Source: an uncultured Bacteroidales bacterium (GTDB lineage: Bacteria; Bacteroidota; Bacteroidia; Bacteroidales; Muribaculaceae). From it: 64,000 bases of DNA. Below, one piece after another: positions 20,229 through 31,081 of this stretch. A model generated the notes under the pieces. The model was not told the origin of the DNA and ran no database searches. It was given only the letters and a program-made list of their open reading frames with translations. Numbering within the stretch: position 1 is the stretch's first letter; each line of letters starts with the position of its first letter. The stretch is taken from contig UQVH01000014.1 of assembly GCA_900544535.1 (NCBI GenBank), forward strand, positions 14,689 through 78,688. The letters are read 5' to 3'. The translations under genes were made by a program, and so were the position numbers.

Positions 20229-20635
20229 AGAATTGTTCAACAGAGTTTTACGAGAAGTCTTTAAAGACAATTTTACAAGTCGAACGCAACGGCAAGCGGC
20301 CGCAACATTTCTTATCACGGTGTAAAGATATTAATTATTTCACAATATACACCAATATTCTCCATTAAAAATCCATGAAAATTTCAGTCAGTTACCGAAT
20401 TGGCGTATTCAGGGGCGCGACCGCCGCAGAGGCAAGACAAAGAGAGAAGCCGGCGCCCGATTAAACTTTATTGTTTAAATTATTGTTAAACGTTGGCTTT
20501 ATATTGTCATCAGAAAAGAGCTTTTAACAGATTATTGTTAACTTTGCGTTTGATTTGACAACGATTTGTCAGCACAGGACAGTCAAAGTGTGTCGAAACG
20601 CAACCGATTATCATATATATCTCCATACCTACAAC
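20229..20635. other. 407-base divergent spacer with promoters
   Basis: This spacer separates the nuclease block (-) from maeB (+). It is AT-rich at both ends with a GC-rich middle (about 20408-20460). A possible minus-strand -7 element for the nuclease block is TATCTTTA (complement of 20323-20330, one mismatch to TAnnTTTG). The maeB promoter is listed separately. I see no gene or strong hairpin here. Confidence 0.5.
20539..20546 (+). promoter_or_regulatory. Bacteroidetes -7 element (TAACTTTG) for maeB
   Basis: TAACTTTG fits the TAnnTTTG consensus exactly, 90 bases before the maeB start. The -33 region about 20 bases upstream is T-rich (CTTTTAAC) but lacks a clear TTTG. Confidence 0.6.
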
Positions 20636-22915
20636 ATGGCAAAAGTCACAAAAGAAATGGCGCTGGACTATCACCGCTATCCGCGCCCCGGAAAAATCGA
20701 AGTAATCCCAACAAAACCTTATGCGACCCAGGCCGACCTGGCTCTGGCCTACTCTCCCGGCGTGGCCTATCCCTGTCTTGAGATCAAGGACAATCCGGAC
20801 GATGTCTACAAGTACACCGACAAGGGCAATCTCGTAGCCGTGATCTCCAACGGCACCGCCGTCCTTGGCTTAGGCAACATCGGCGCTCTCGCCGGCAAGC
20901 CTGTAATGGAAGGCAAGGGACTGCTTTTCAAGATATTCGCCGGACTCGACTGTTTCGACATAGAAGTAGACGAGACCGACCCCGACAAGTTCATTGAGAT
21001 CGTCAAGGCACTCGGCCCGACTTTCGGCGGCATCAACCTGGAGGATATCAAGGCGCCTGAGTGCTTCAAGATCGAGGAACGCCTGAAGGCCGAAATGAAT
21101 ATCCCGGTCATGCACGATGATCAGCACGGCACAGCCATCATCTCAGCTGCCGCCATGCTCAACGCCGTAGAAATACAGGGAAAGAAGATCGAGGAGATCC
21201 GTCTTGTGGTCAACGGAGCCGGAGCCGCCGCGGTTTCATGTACAAAGCTCTACTGTGCCCTCGGCGTGAAGAAGGAAAATGTGGTGATGTGTGACAGTAA
21301 AGGCGTCATCAGCACCCGCCGAACAGACCTCAACCCCCAAAAAGCCCAGTTTGCCACCTCACGCGATATCACCACTCTGGCCGAAGCTATGGTGGATGCT
21401 GACGTGTTCCTGGGACTATCGGTCAAGGACGTCGTAACTCCCGAAATGGTCAAGAGCATGGCGCCTCGCCCGATCGTCTTCGCGCTTGCCAACCCCGATC
21501 CGGAAATTGCCTACGAAAAGGCTATGGAAGCGCGCCCCGACATCATCATGGGCACCGGCCGCTCCGACTATCCCAACCAGATCAACAACGTGCTGGGATT
21601 TCCCTACATATTCCGCGGCGCCCTCGACTGCGGCGCGTCGGAGATCAACGAGACAATGAAGATCTATGCCGTCCGCGCGATCGCCGAACTGGCCAAGAAA
21701 CCGGTGCCTCCGGTTGTCAGCGCCGCCTACAACCGCTCGGACATCCACTTCGGCCGCGACTACATCATCCCCACCCCCTTCGATCCGCGTCTGCTCACAT
21801 CGGTGGCTCCCGCAGTGGCCAAGGGCGCGATGGACAGCGGTGTGGCGCGCCGTCCGATCACCGACTGGGACGAATATGACGAAAAACTCCGTCGCCTCAA
21901 GGGCAACGACCGCAAGTTTACCCGGCGCCTCAACGAGGCCGCCCGCACCAACCCGAAACGTGTGGTGTTCGGCGAGGCCAATACTGACAACATGCTCCGC
22001 GCCGCCGCGATCGCCGCTGCCGACGGACTCTGTATCCCCATCCTGCTCGGCAACGAGGAGATGATCGAAAAGCGCGCCCAGCGCCTCGGCGTCAACATCG
22101 AGGGTATCGAGATCGTCAACCTCCGTCACGACCGCGAGGCTCCGCGTCGCGAACGCTATGCGGCGATGCTGACCACCAAACGCCAGCGCCAGGGCGAGAA
22201 CTTCGAGAGCGCCCTCGACAAGATGTTCGACCGCAACTACTTCGGTATGATGATGGTGGAGACCAGCGATGCCGACGCTTTCATCGCCGGAACCCGCTCG
22301 GCCAACAATCCAACGGGCGACATCGCCCGCGAGGTCATCGGTCTGCGCGACGGGTTCAAGCACTTCGCCGGAATGCATGTCATGGAGACCAGCAAGGGCA
22401 CTTACTTCCTTGCCGACACTATGATCAACGGCACCGCTGACGAGGAGACACTGACCGATATTTCACGTCTGGCCTACGACGCCGTCAAGTTCTTTGCTCA
22501 TGATCCCGTGATGGCGCTCGTCTCATACTCCAACTTCGGATCGAACAAGGAGGCTGAGCCTTCTACCGTCCACAACGTTGTCAGCAAGCTCCACAAGGAA
22601 CATCCCGACATGATTGTCGATGGCGAGATGCAGGTCAACTATGCCCTGAACCGTCCGGTACGTGACAAGGTCTACCCCTTCACCCGTCTTTACGGCAAGG
22701 AGGTCAACACTCTCGTGTTCCCCAACCTCAGCGCCGCCAACTCGGCCTACCGCATCATGCTCGAAATGGGCGTCGGCGAGTCGATCGGCCCGATCCAGAT
22801 GGGTCTGAAGAAGCCTGTCCACTTCATCAGCGTAGACGCGGAAGTACGCGACATCCTCAACCTGATTGCCATTGCAGGCATCGACGCCGCAACCCTCGAA
22901 AATATGAAGAAATAA
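20636..22915 (+). CDS. maeB: NADP-dependent malic enzyme with phosphotransacetylase-like C-terminus
   Basis: 759 residues from the ATG at 20636; the frame opens earlier (20555) but those codons are not malic-enzyme-like and overlap the promoter region. Residues about 1-420 are the malic enzyme part ('[10 protein letters not shown]', '[11 protein letters not shown]', 'DIEVDETD', '[12 protein letters not shown]' region, NAD(P)-binding 'VVNGAGAAA'); about 430-759 is a phosphate acetyl/butyryltransferase-like domain, normally regulatory and binding acetyl-CoA. It converts malate to pyruvate, CO2 and NADPH in the cytoplasm. Length matches the MaeB family (about 760). Transcribed alone, with its own promoter and a terminator at 22982-23030. 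Confidence 0.96.
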   Translation: MAKVTKEMALDYHRYPRPGKIEVIPTKPYATQADLALAYSPGVAYPCLEIKDNPDDVYKYTDKGNLVAVISNGTAVLGLGNIGALAGKPVMEGKGLLFKIFAGLDCFDIEVDETDPDKFIEIVKALGPTFGGINLEDIKAPECFKIEERLKAEMNIPVMHDDQHGTAIISAAAMLNAVEIQGKKIEEIRLVVNGAGAAAVSCTKLYCALGVKKENVVMCDSKGVISTRRTDLNPQKAQFATSRDITTLAEAMVDADVFLGLSVKDVVTPEMVKSMAPRPIVFALANPDPEIAYEKAMEARPDIIMGTGRSDYPNQINNVLGFPYIFRGALDCGASEINETMKIYAVRAIAELAKKPVPPVVSAAYNRSDIHFGRDYIIPTPFDPRLLTSVAPAVAKGAMDSGVARRPITDWDEYDEKLRRLKGNDRKFTRRLNEAARTNPKRVVFGEANTDNMLRAAAIAAADGLCIPILLGNEEMIEKRAQRLGVNIEGIEIVNLRHDREAPRRERYAAMLTTKRQRQGENFESALDKMFDRNYFGMMMVETSDADAFIAGTRSANNPTGDIAREVIGLRDGFKHFAGMHVMETSKGTYFLADTMINGTADEETLTDISRLAYDAVKFFAHDPVMALVSYSNFGSNKEAEPSTVHNVVSKLHKEHPDMIVDGEMQVNYALNRPVRDKVYPFTRLYGKEVNTLVFPNLSAANSAYRIMLEMGVGESIGPIQMGLKKPVHFISVDAEVRDILNLIAIAGIDAATLENMKK

Positions 22916-22981
22916 TCAGCCTCCTGACTCCTTAATGAAAGCCGCGGTGCTTTCATCGAGGCAGCGGATAATAGAAAACCT

Positions 22982-23030
22982 AACCCCCGCAGGAGTGTCT
23001 TATGACAGAATTCCGGCGGGGGTTCCTTTA
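22982..23030 (+). terminator. Intrinsic terminator after maeB
   Basis: AACCCCCGC at 22982-22990 pairs perfectly with GCGGGGGTT at 23016-23024, followed by CCTTTATAAAA. It lies about 65 bases past the maeB stop. Confidence 0.75.
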
Positions 23031-23072
23031 TAAAACTACTTAATCTGACATCTATTTTTCAGAAAGCATCAA

Positions 23073-23303
23073 TCAGTCATCATCATGGTGATGTTTGTGA
23101 TGTTTGTGATGTTTGTGCTTTTTGTGGTCCTTGTGCTTCTTGTGTTTGTAGCGGTGATGGTCGCCGCCGTCAGGAAAATCGTACTGATACTCATGCTCCA
23201 TGCCCCAATGGGTGCGCAGAGTGCCGCATGAGCTCGTCAGTGCCGATCCGGCAATGAGGATGACAAGACCGATAATGTATGCAAAGAATCTCCGGCGTCT
23301 CAT
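23073..23303 (-). CDS. Short His/Lys-rich lipoprotein
   Basis: 76 residues. A positively charged start (MRRRR), a hydrophobic stretch and the lipobox LTSSC (Cys26) mark a lipoprotein. The mature chain is about 50 residues and its last 30 contain 13 His, many Lys and a final DDD. The coding DNA there is a run of near 9-base repeats (GATGTTTGT on the + strand, about 23087-23120). A tail like this would bind Ni, Zn, Cu or Co; whether it stores, senses or buffers metal is inference. It lies alone between maeB and the DUF1573 genes. Similar short His-rich lipoproteins exist in many Bacteroidales but I know no function for them. Confidence 0.75.
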   Translation of the reverse strand: MRRRRFFAYIIGLVILIAGSALTSSCGTLRTHWGMEHEYQYDFPDGGDHHRYKHKKHKDHKKHKHHKHHKHHHDDD

Positions 23304-23423
23304 AAGCTGAAATTTCTACGTGAGTATGCAAATCACAAGGCGCGTTGAACACCTTCAGAATTTCTAACGTTAATCCTGATAAAAATGTTTATGACGAATC
23401 CGTCAGGCTTGCCCGAATCTCAT

Positions 23424-23441
23424 TAATTTTGTTTAATTTTG
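23424..23441 (+). promoter_or_regulatory. Tandem TAATTTTG -7-like elements before DUF1573 operon
   Basis: Two copies of TAATTTTG (23424-23431 and 23434-23441) each fit TAnnTTTG and lie about 100 bases before the first DUF1573 start. A TTG sits about 22 bases before the second copy. A transcript would carry a leader of roughly 90 bases. Confidence 0.5.
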
Positions 23442-23539
23442 TGGCTGCCTGCCAGAGATCCGCCCGGCAGCCGGTTAAACCAAGTGTGACAGGACCGGTC
23501 TCATTCAATAAAGGCTCCAAAGAGAAATTACAGACATTT

Positions 23540-23935
23540 ATGAAAAAGATATTCCTCATTCTGCTGACATTCGTGGCCGCCATTGCCACCGTCAGCGCCA
23601 AAGAGAAGGCTGAAATGACATTCGCCACCCTCAGCCATGATTTCGGAACAATCAAGGCCGACGGGGGCGCCGTCACCGCGGTCTATGAATTCACCAACAC
23701 CGGATCGGCCCCGCTGACCATCATCAATGTCAGCAACGGCGGCTGCGGCTGCACCAAACCTTCGTTTCCCAAAAAGCCGATAGCCCCCGGCAAAAAAGGC
23801 GAGATCAAAATCACCTTCCAGCCCAAAGGCCGCGCGGGAGAGTTCAACCGCACAGTCAAAGTGAAATCAAACGCATCGAAATCAAGAATCAACCTCACGT
23901 TCAACGGCGTGATCATCCCTGAGAAACAGCAATGA
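23540..23935 (+). CDS. Short DUF1573 secreted protein
   Basis: 131 residues from the ATG at 23540, selected because it begins a signal peptide (MKKIFLILL...VSA); the frame is open back to 23345 without signal-like sequence. The mature protein is one DUF1573 domain, an Ig-like (ASH/MSP-type) beta sandwich, with the family's signature 'F.NTG..PL.I..V...CGCT.P' visible as FTNTGSAPLTI and GCGCTKP. Such proteins are very common in Bacteroidetes; function is unknown. Its stop overlaps the next DUF1573 start in ATGA, so the two are coupled and may form a complex. Confidence 0.88.
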   Translation: MKKIFLILLTFVAAIATVSAKEKAEMTFATLSHDFGTIKADGGAVTAVYEFTNTGSAPLTIINVSNGGCGCTKPSFPKKPIAPGKKGEIKITFQPKGRAGEFNRTVKVKSNASKSRINLTFNGVIIPEKQQ

Positions 23936-25011
23936 AACTCCGCACTCTGACCGCAGCCGTCTTTGGCGCGGCAGCCCTGTTGGCACAGGCCGACGGCCGC
24001 GGCATATGGATGGAACAGAAGCATGATTTCGGGGCCTTCGACGAAGATCTCGGCACTGTTTACTGCGACTTCCGGCTTATCAACGCTTCGGACGAGCCGA
24101 TAGCCATCATCAGCGCGAGGGCTAACTGCGGCTGCACCAAACCGGAATATTCCCGCGATCCGATCGCTCCCGGCGATACCGCCGTCATCCGCGTGGGCTT
24201 CGACCCCAAAGGACGTCCGGGCCGCTTCGTCAAATATGTCAACGTCGATCTCGATTCCGATCCGAAGCGCACGTCGCTGACCATACAGGGGACGGTCATC
24301 GGCGCCTCGAACACGCTGAAATCGCGCTTCCCGCTCTCCTTAGGCCCGATGAAACTGCGCGGCGACATCATCAGCTACGGCAACATCTACCGCGGCCACA
24401 CGGGAGGGCAATATCTTGAATGCTACAACGCCTCTGCCGACACAATACGTCCGCAGATCATCAGCAAGCCGTCATATATCAACGTGATCATGCAGCCCGC
24501 GGAAGTGCCGCCGGGCGACAGATTCGTGATCTCAACGGTATTCCACGGCGACCGCGTCAAGACCTGGGGAGTGCTGACCGACTCGATGACCATAGCGCCC
24601 GACAAAAATTCTGCCGAGCGCATGAAGATCGAGACCGTAGCCATCATCGGCGAGGATTTCTCGAAACTCTCGGCCAAGGAGCGGGAAAACGCCCCAGTGA
24701 TCGACACGGACGAAACCGCCATCGACCTGCACAGGATCAGCCGCACGGATGCACCGGTCAAACGCAGTTTCACCATCACCAACAAAGGAAAATCGACGCT
24801 CCTCATCCGCCGAATCTACTGTCCGGAGGAAGCTGTGAGCGTCAGAATCAAGTCTGACAAAATCAAACCGGGCAAAAGCGAGAAAGTCGATGTGACAATC
24901 AATCCCGCCCTCATCGGCGACACAGAGCTACTCAACGCCCGCATCAACATCATCGCCAATGATCCGGACCATCCGTCTACGATGGTGCGCGTCGTTGCCG
25001 AGGTGAAATGA
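23932..25011 (+). CDS. Long DUF1573 secreted protein
   Basis: 359 residues. A signal peptide (about 1-20) is followed by three Ig-like segments: a DUF1573 domain (about 28-125, with ANCGCTKP), a middle segment without the Cys motif (about 130-235), and a third (about 255-359, 'SFTITNKGKSTLLI'). The Cys-Gly-Cys-Thr motif is shared with the shorter upstream protein. ATGA overlap with that gene indicates translational coupling. Probable location is the periplasm or outer membrane; the role is unknown. Confidence 0.85.
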   Translation: MKLRTLTAAVFGAAALLAQADGRGIWMEQKHDFGAFDEDLGTVYCDFRLINASDEPIAIISARANCGCTKPEYSRDPIAPGDTAVIRVGFDPKGRPGRFVKYVNVDLDSDPKRTSLTIQGTVIGASNTLKSRFPLSLGPMKLRGDIISYGNIYRGHTGGQYLECYNASADTIRPQIISKPSYINVIMQPAEVPPGDRFVISTVFHGDRVKTWGVLTDSMTIAPDKNSAERMKIETVAIIGEDFSKLSAKERENAPVIDTDETAIDLHRISRTDAPVKRSFTITNKGKSTLLIRRIYCPEEAVSVRIKSDKIKPGKSEKVDVTINPALIGDTELLNARINIIANDPDHPSTMVRVVAEVK

Positions 25012-25065
25012 CCGCTTGTCTGACAACAAACCACCCCAATCACAACAGCCCACAATCACACAGCC

Positions 25066-26151
25066 ATGGAACATATTGAAAACGACGATCAGTTCGGAGG
25101 TCTCACCGTCAACAAAGGCGTGACACAGCCTCCGGTTGTAAACCCCTATCTCAAACGCCGCAAGCGCAAAGCGCTTCCGACCGCCGGCGAACTCGTGGAG
25201 GGAATACTCAAAGGCGACATCACCACTCTGGCACGCGCCGTAACACTCGTGGAGAGTCTTTCACCTGACCACCAGACCATTGCGCAGGAGGTGATCGAGA
25301 AGTGTCTCCCCTACTCCGGCAACTCGCGCCGCATCGGCATCACCGGTGTTCCGGGAGCAGGCAAAAGTACCTCGATCGACGTTTTCGGTCTCCATGTGCT
25401 GAAAAAAGGGGGCAAATTAGCGGTCCTCGCCATCGACCCCTCCAGCGAACGCACCAAAGGGAGCATCCTCGGCGACAAGACTCGCATGGAGAAGCTCTCC
25501 GTACACCCCGACGCCTTTATCCGCCCCAGCCCCTCGGCTGGTTCATTAGGCGGCGTGGCCCGCAAGACACGCGAGACAATAGTGCTCTGCGAGGCTGCGG
25601 GATTCAACAACATTTTCGTGGAGACCGTGGGCGTGGGTCAGAGCGAGACTGCCGTGCACTCGATGGTCGACTTCTTCCTGCTGATCCAGCTCGCGGGAAC
25701 CGGCGACGAACTCCAGGGTATCAAGCGCGGTATCATGGAGATGGCCGACGGTATAGTGATCAACAAGGCCGACGGCGACAACATCCAGCGCGCAAAACTG
25801 GCACAGGCCCAGTTCCGCAGCGCCCTCCATCTCTTCCCGCTGACAGAATCTGGTTGGAGTCCTGAGGTGCTGACTTATTCAGGCTATTTTGAACTTGGCA
25901 TTCCGGAAGTGTGGGATATGATCGACCGCTATTTCGCGTTCGTCGACGCCAACGGATATTTCGAGCGCAAACGCAGCCAGCAGGCCCGCTACTGGATGTA
26001 CGAGACCATCGACGAGCAGCTGCGCGCTCATTTCTATCATAATCCTGAAATCGAAAAACTGCTTGCGGCAAAGGAAATCCGTGTGCTGAACAATCAGCAG
26101 AGTTCCTTCACGGCCGCCCGCGACATACTTGACTGCTACTTCGGCAAATAG
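25066..26151 (+). CDS. meaB: Methylmalonyl-CoA mutase-associated GTPase MeaB
   Basis: 361 residues, typical for the MeaB/ArgK family of G3E GTPases. Walker A is GVPGAGKST (94-102), with 'AIDPSS' (switch region), 'VETVGVGQSE' and the base-recognition motif NKAD (about 233-236). MeaB protects and reloads adenosylcobalamin in methylmalonyl-CoA mutase, needed for propionate production through succinate. The mutase genes mutAB are not in this window. The gene starts 54 bases after the DUF1573 pair and ends 11 bases from the convergent antiporter gene. Confidence 0.96.
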   Translation: MEHIENDDQFGGLTVNKGVTQPPVVNPYLKRRKRKALPTAGELVEGILKGDITTLARAVTLVESLSPDHQTIAQEVIEKCLPYSGNSRRIGITGVPGAGKSTSIDVFGLHVLKKGGKLAVLAIDPSSERTKGSILGDKTRMEKLSVHPDAFIRPSPSAGSLGGVARKTRETIVLCEAAGFNNIFVETVGVGQSETAVHSMVDFFLLIQLAGTGDELQGIKRGIMEMADGIVINKADGDNIQRAKLAQAQFRSALHLFPLTESGWSPEVLTYSGYFELGIPEVWDMIDRYFAFVDANGYFERKRSQQARYWMYETIDEQLRAHFYHNPEIEKLLAAKEIRVLNNQQSSFTAARDILDCYFGK

Positions 26152-26162
26152 GCTCCCTCCTG

Positions 26163-28307
26163 CTATCGGTTCATCGCCTTGCGCAGACGTCGGGCGAGAG
26201 CCATGGTGTAGAGATAGAGCCGGTTGGGTGTCGACACAATATCGGTTGCCATGGTCTCGGCCATGGTCATCGGAGCCTCGGTGCCGAACTGACCCGGATA
26301 GAGGACTATCAAGTTCGTGTTGGCGAAGTATTTCTGGAGATATTCGGGAACGGCGTCCATGTCGCTGTCAAACGACACTGACGAACGGCGCGCGCTGACA
26401 ACGATCAGCAGATCGTCGTCCTTCACCTCGGCTGATTTCACGACAAAATCATCATAGCTGTTGACCTCGGCAAACGAAATGCGTATGCCGAGGTTGCTTT
26501 TTTTCACGACTGTGCGTATAAGCGGGGCGGTCGAGGGCTCACACCAGAATTCGATGCGGCAGCCGATCTGACGACAGAGATTGCCCACGGCCTGTACCCA
26601 GCGGCGGAATCCGGTCTCGAACTGAGCCTTTTTCGGGACGGCCACGAGGATGCGGGTGACGGTGTTGAGCGGTATGAAGCAGCGCGACATGACGATCATC
26701 CTGTTGGTCGAGCGAAGCAGCTGTTCGACTTTTTCACCCAGGAAAGAGTCGATGATCTTGGTGCGGCGGTGAAGCCCCACGATAAGTTCGGTGATGTCGC
26801 GCTCCTCCATAGTGTTGAGCACACCGGTGATAAAGTTGAGGTCGAAGCGCTCGATCGGAGTGAGGGTTGTCTCAACGGCAGCAGCGGCACGTTCGGCCAC
26901 GTCAAGCGAGTTGCGTCCGATGGCGCGGGCGGAAGCGGAGTTGTCGCTGCGGACATGCAGGGCATAAAGGTCGCCGGCCACAGAGGTGTCGGGGAAGCGC
27001 ATGGAGAGCGCGAGATCTACGATGCCGGGCGCTGTCAGAGGGTTGGAGATAGCCACAAGAGTACGCGGATGAGCGGTGGAATCTTCTCTGGCGTTCTCCT
27101 CTTCTTCCTGTTCCAGCATTTGGACTTTCAGTCGCGAGGCGGCGCGCTCCGTGCCGAATGATGACACGGTGCAGGTCACGAGGATCATCACGACAGTGCC
27201 GTTGAGCACCTGCACGTCGAAAAGGTGCATCTCATAGCCGATCATCACCACGGCGAGAGCCACGGCAGTGTGGGCGTTGGAGAGCTGATACATCATCGAG
27301 CGGTCGACCGATGTCAGACCATAGACTTTCTGCGTGACAAGAGCGGCAAGCCACTTCGAGGCCATGGCGACAGCACTCATGACGGCGGCCGTGTAAAGGG
27401 TGCCCCAGCCGTCCATAACCACACGCAGGTCAATCAGCATTCCGACTCCGATGAGGAAGTAAGGGATGAAAAGCGCGTTACCGACAAACTCCAGGCGCCC
27501 CATCAGCGTGGAGCGAGCGGGGATGAAGCGGTTGAGCACAAGTCCGGCGAAAAAAGCGCCGAAGACTCCCTCGATGCCGATGAATGATGCGAGGGCGGCA
27601 GCGCCGAACACGGCGACCATCACATAGATGAACTGGCTGATGCCGTCGTTGTAGTGCTTGAAGAAATATCGGGTGATGCGTGGGTAGATATATGTCAGTC
27701 CGACACAGTAGAGCGCGAGGTAGAAAAGTATCGGCACGAGTGAACTGATCGAGCCGTCGCGATAGACGCCAAGCACTCCGGCAAGCACAATGAGTGAGCC
27801 GAGGACGGTCATAATGGTACCAGCAATGGCAATAATGACGGCCGGGGATTTGGTGACGCCGAAACGCGCCACGATCGGATAGGCGATCAGCGTGTGGGCG
27901 GCAAACATCGAAGCCAGGAGCGTAGCTTCAAGCATGTGCATTTTCAGAGCCGCCATAGCCGTCAGGGCACCAAGAATAAGCGGTATGATAAAGGTGAAAG
28001 CGCCGAATGTCATACCCTTGCGCAGGTTTTTGCGCAGGTGGTACATGTCGATCTCTATACCGGCCAAAAACATAAGATAGAGGATACCCACCTGGCCGAA
28101 GACCTCAAAACTCATGTCGCGAGCGAGAATATTGAGCCCGTAAGGCCCTACGGCGACACCCGCAATAATCAGACCGATAACCTGCGGAATCCTCAGGCGG
28201 CTCAACACCAGCGGAGTCAACAGGATTATCGCCATCACCGTCAGAAATATCGGAACGGGAGAAGTGATCAGCGGCGCCGTGGCCGGTATGGCAAGTGACA
28301 ATAACAT
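26163..28307 (-). CDS. CPA2-type cation/proton antiporter with cytoplasmic USP-like domain
   Basis: 714 residues. The N-terminal 400 residues have about 12 membrane segments with the Na_H_Exchanger pattern ('PQVIGLIIAGVAVGPYG', 'LMFLAGIEID', 'GAFFAGLVLNR'). After an acidic linker (about 405-415, EQEEEENARED) the remaining 290 residues form two universal-stress-protein-like Rossmann parts, usually regulatory nucleotide binding. The protein exchanges Na+ or K+ for protons at the inner membrane. It is transcribed alone, convergent with meaB. The ion cannot be told from sequence. Confidence 0.9.
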   Translation of the reverse strand: MLLSLAIPATAPLITSPVPIFLTVMAIILLTPLVLSRLRIPQVIGLIIAGVAVGPYGLNILARDMSFEVFGQVGILYLMFLAGIEIDMYHLRKNLRKGMTFGAFTFIIPLILGALTAMAALKMHMLEATLLASMFAAHTLIAYPIVARFGVTKSPAVIIAIAGTIMTVLGSLIVLAGVLGVYRDGSISSLVPILFYLALYCVGLTYIYPRITRYFFKHYNDGISQFIYVMVAVFGAAALASFIGIEGVFGAFFAGLVLNRFIPARSTLMGRLEFVGNALFIPYFLIGVGMLIDLRVVMDGWGTLYTAAVMSAVAMASKWLAALVTQKVYGLTSVDRSMMYQLSNAHTAVALAVVMIGYEMHLFDVQVLNGTVVMILVTCTVSSFGTERAASRLKVQMLEQEEEENAREDSTAHPRTLVAISNPLTAPGIVDLALSMRFPDTSVAGDLYALHVRSDNSASARAIGRNSLDVAERAAAAVETTLTPIERFDLNFITGVLNTMEERDITELIVGLHRRTKIIDSFLGEKVEQLLRSTNRMIVMSRCFIPLNTVTRILVAVPKKAQFETGFRRWVQAVGNLCRQIGCRIEFWCEPSTAPLIRTVVKKSNLGIRISFAEVNSYDDFVVKSAEVKDDDLLIVVSARRSSVSFDSDMDAVPEYLQKYFANTNLIVLYPGQFGTEAPMTMAETMATDIVSTPNRLYLYTMALARRLRKAMNR

Positions 28308-28404
28308 GGCTCTGCAAAATTACTGAAAACTACCCGAAATCCGAACATCCTGAAAATATTTTTTGTATTGATGAGCGGTAACGTGGATTGACAACAAATA
28401 AAGA

Positions 28405-28450
28405 GCCACAGTTGTGAACCATCATTATTGAGATGTTTTGCAACTGTGGC
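28405..28450 (-). terminator. Intrinsic terminator after the GH95 gene
   Basis: GCCACAGTTG (28405-28414) pairs perfectly with CAACTGTGGC (28441-28450). On the minus strand it is followed by CTTTATTTGTTG, a usable T-rich tail, 34 bases beyond the GH95 stop. Confidence 0.75.
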
Positions 28451-28483
28451 GCTTTATCATTTATCTATATTAATTTTTACAGA

Positions 28484-31051
28484 TCAGAGCGGTAGATCGG
28501 TGGCTTGGAAGATGTAGGTGGTGCCGGGTTGGGTCGGGATGTCATAGAGATATGTCCGGGGCAGGTCGAGTGCGGGGATTTTTGAACTGTCTTTGATGAC
28601 CGGTGCGGGGATGGAGTAGACGCTGTTGAGCGGGTTGGGATTGTTGCCTTCAGCAGCTACAAGAGCCGGAGTGCCGCCGGTGGATCGGAGTGGTGTAACA
28701 GAGCGCAGACGCAGATTGCCGCCGAGTGTGGAGCGGATTGTGACAGAGACGAGTTTGCCGTCAGCCCAACTCATATCTACGATCTCGAAGCCGCCGCGTG
28801 CGCGCAGACCCTTGACCTGCCCCTGAGACCATGCGTCGGGCAAAGCGGGAAGAAGATGAACGGCGCCGTCGTGGCTCTGCACAAGCATCTCGGCAATACC
28901 GGCGGTGCAACCGAAGTTACCGTCGATCTGGAACGGCGGATGAGCGTCGAAAAGGTTGGCATATGTGCCGCCGTCCTGATCCTTGATGGTGACATTGGGA
29001 TCTTTGAGGCGGAGCTGGTTGCGGATTAAGGTCATGGCATGGTTACCGTCAAGCAGACGTGCCCACAGGCAGACTTTCCAGCCCATAGACCATCCGCGGC
29101 TGGCATCACCGCGGCCGACCAGCGACTTTTTGGCCGCCTGAAAAAGTTCGGGAGAGGTATAAGGCGATATCTGATTGCCGGGATATAGTCCCCAGAGATG
29201 TGAGACATGGCGGTGACCGCTGCTCTCTCGGTCCCAGTCTTCAAGCCATTCCTGAAGCTGACCGTACTTGCCGATGTGCATCGGAGGCAGCTGTGCCTTG
29301 AGGGCGGCAAGTTCGGACGCAAACACACTGTCACGACCGAGAGCTTCCGCTGCGAGGATGGTGTTGTTGAGAAGATCATAGACCATCTGATTGTCCATGG
29401 TCACACCGCTGAACACCGCCAGACTTTTCTTTCGGCCGTCAGGGCCGACGTAAGAGCCGATGCCCGGATGATTCTCAGGCGAATTGGAGGGTGAAACAAC
29501 CTTGTAACCGGTCTTGGGGTCGGTGACAAGGAAATCCTGATAGAACTCGGAAGCACCTTTCAGTATGGGGTAAACCTCGGCAAGCCAAGCCTTGTCGCCG
29601 GTATAGAGATAGCGTTCCCACAGATGGGAAGCGAACCAGGCGTTGCAGGTAGGCCACACGCTGCACGACGCATTGTCGACGGCTCCGGTCGAGCGCCAGA
29701 GGTCGGTATTGTGATGGAGAGTCCAGCCGCGGCAGCCGTACATCTTCTCAGCCGACTCACGTCCGGTGACACTAACATCCTTGACCATCTGAAGGAAGGG
29801 ATCATGACATTCACTGAGATTCGTGACCTCAGCGGGCCAGTAGTTCATCTCGACATTGATATTGGTGGTATATTTGCTGTCCCAGGCGGGATACTGGCCG
29901 GCATCGGGATTCCATATGCCCTGAAGATTGGCCGGTTGGGTGCCGGGCTGAGATGAGCAGATCAGCAAATAGCGGCCGAACTGGAAGTACATGGCGGCAA
30001 GTCCGGGGTCATCGCTATCGGCAAATTCAGCCACACGGCGGTCAGTAGGTTTGGCTTCCTGCACGGGATTATGACCGAGATCGAGGCTGACACGATTGAA
30101 CATCGAGGCGTAACGGGCGCTGTGGGCCGCTTTAGCGCGGTCAAAATCGCGGTCGAAGGCCGTCAGCGCAGCCATTGCTTTGGCATCGCTGTCACCTGAT
30201 ATATCCTTATAGTTTTCAAAATTGGTAGCTGCGGCTACTACAATCAGAACGCTGTCGGCATTTTTGACAGTCAGAGTACCCTTCGATCTGTCGGCACTCT
30301 GTTTTCCTCCGTCGGCAATGATCTGAATATAAGTCGTCGCACGAAGGAGATTGGGAATGTTTTCCATCTCTGGCTGACCGGGGAAGGAGCTGACCCGAAG
30401 CAGATTGTCGGTCCCCTTCACGACCTCTGCGGTAGCCTTGACGCGCTTTTCCTTTTCAGGGCCTTTGAAAGATGTGGTAAAGCTGATTTTGCCACCTTTA
30501 GAGGCGGTCAGACGCATTACAAGCACATTGTCGGCAAGCGAGGTGAAGATCTCGCGCTTATAGTCGACACCGCCGAGCGTATAATCGACACGCGCCACCG
30601 CATCGCTGAGATCAAGCGTACGTGAGTAGGCCGACGGAACAGCTTTCGGAGTCTTGAAATCGAGCACGATGTTGCCCAAAGATTCATAGGCCATGCCGTG
30701 GGCTGTCACGTTGATGTCAGCGGTAATATTGGCCATTGCCAGACGCTGTGCGCGTTCATAGTCGCCGCGGTCAATGCAGTCGCGGATCTCCTGAAGATGG
30801 GCTTTGGCGTTAGGATTGATGTTGTTGTAGGGACTTCCGGCCCAAAAGGTGTCTTCGTTGATCTGGATCGTATCACTGGCGATACCTCCGTAGACCATTG
30901 CACCCAGGCGCCCGTTGCCAAGAGGCAGGGCCTCAAGCCAGTAATCGGCTGGTCGGTCATAGCGCAAAGTCAGGCCGTTATCAGCCGGGCCAGAGGCCGA
31001 GGCCGCAAAGGCGGCGATGAAACAAAGCACTGATAAGCAGAATTTCTTCAT
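28484..31051 (-). CDS. GH95 family glycoside hydrolase (alpha-L-fucosidase or alpha-L-galactosidase)
   Basis: 855 residues with a signal peptide (about 1-20). The order matches GH95: N-terminal beta domain starting '[27 protein letters not shown]', an (alpha/alpha)6 barrel and a C-terminal beta domain. Residues implicated in GH95 catalysis are in place: the Asn-rich '[12 protein letters not shown]' (about 393-404), the general acid in 'LQEWLEDWD' (about 597-605) and 'FQIDGNFG' (about 706-713). Known members remove alpha-1,2-fucose from host mucin glycans or galactose from plant xyloglucan. The gene stands alone with its own promoter, not in a polysaccharide locus, so substrate is open. Confidence 0.93.
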   Translation of the reverse strand: MKKFCLSVLCFIAAFAASASGPADNGLTLRYDRPADYWLEALPLGNGRLGAMVYGGIASDTIQINEDTFWAGSPYNNINPNAKAHLQEIRDCIDRGDYERAQRLAMANITADINVTAHGMAYESLGNIVLDFKTPKAVPSAYSRTLDLSDAVARVDYTLGGVDYKREIFTSLADNVLVMRLTASKGGKISFTTSFKGPEKEKRVKATAEVVKGTDNLLRVSSFPGQPEMENIPNLLRATTYIQIIADGGKQSADRSKGTLTVKNADSVLIVVAAATNFENYKDISGDSDAKAMAALTAFDRDFDRAKAAHSARYASMFNRVSLDLGHNPVQEAKPTDRRVAEFADSDDPGLAAMYFQFGRYLLICSSQPGTQPANLQGIWNPDAGQYPAWDSKYTTNINVEMNYWPAEVTNLSECHDPFLQMVKDVSVTGRESAEKMYGCRGWTLHHNTDLWRSTGAVDNASCSVWPTCNAWFASHLWERYLYTGDKAWLAEVYPILKGASEFYQDFLVTDPKTGYKVVSPSNSPENHPGIGSYVGPDGRKKSLAVFSGVTMDNQMVYDLLNNTILAAEALGRDSVFASELAALKAQLPPMHIGKYGQLQEWLEDWDRESSGHRHVSHLWGLYPGNQISPYTSPELFQAAKKSLVGRGDASRGWSMGWKVCLWARLLDGNHAMTLIRNQLRLKDPNVTIKDQDGGTYANLFDAHPPFQIDGNFGCTAGIAEMLVQSHDGAVHLLPALPDAWSQGQVKGLRARGGFEIVDMSWADGKLVSVTIRSTLGGNLRLRSVTPLRSTGGTPALVAAEGNNPNPLNSVYSIPAPVIKDSSKIPALDLPRTYLYDIPTQPGTTYIFQATDLPL

Positions 31052-31081
31052 GGTTTATTAAAAAAGTATAGTATTAAGTAA

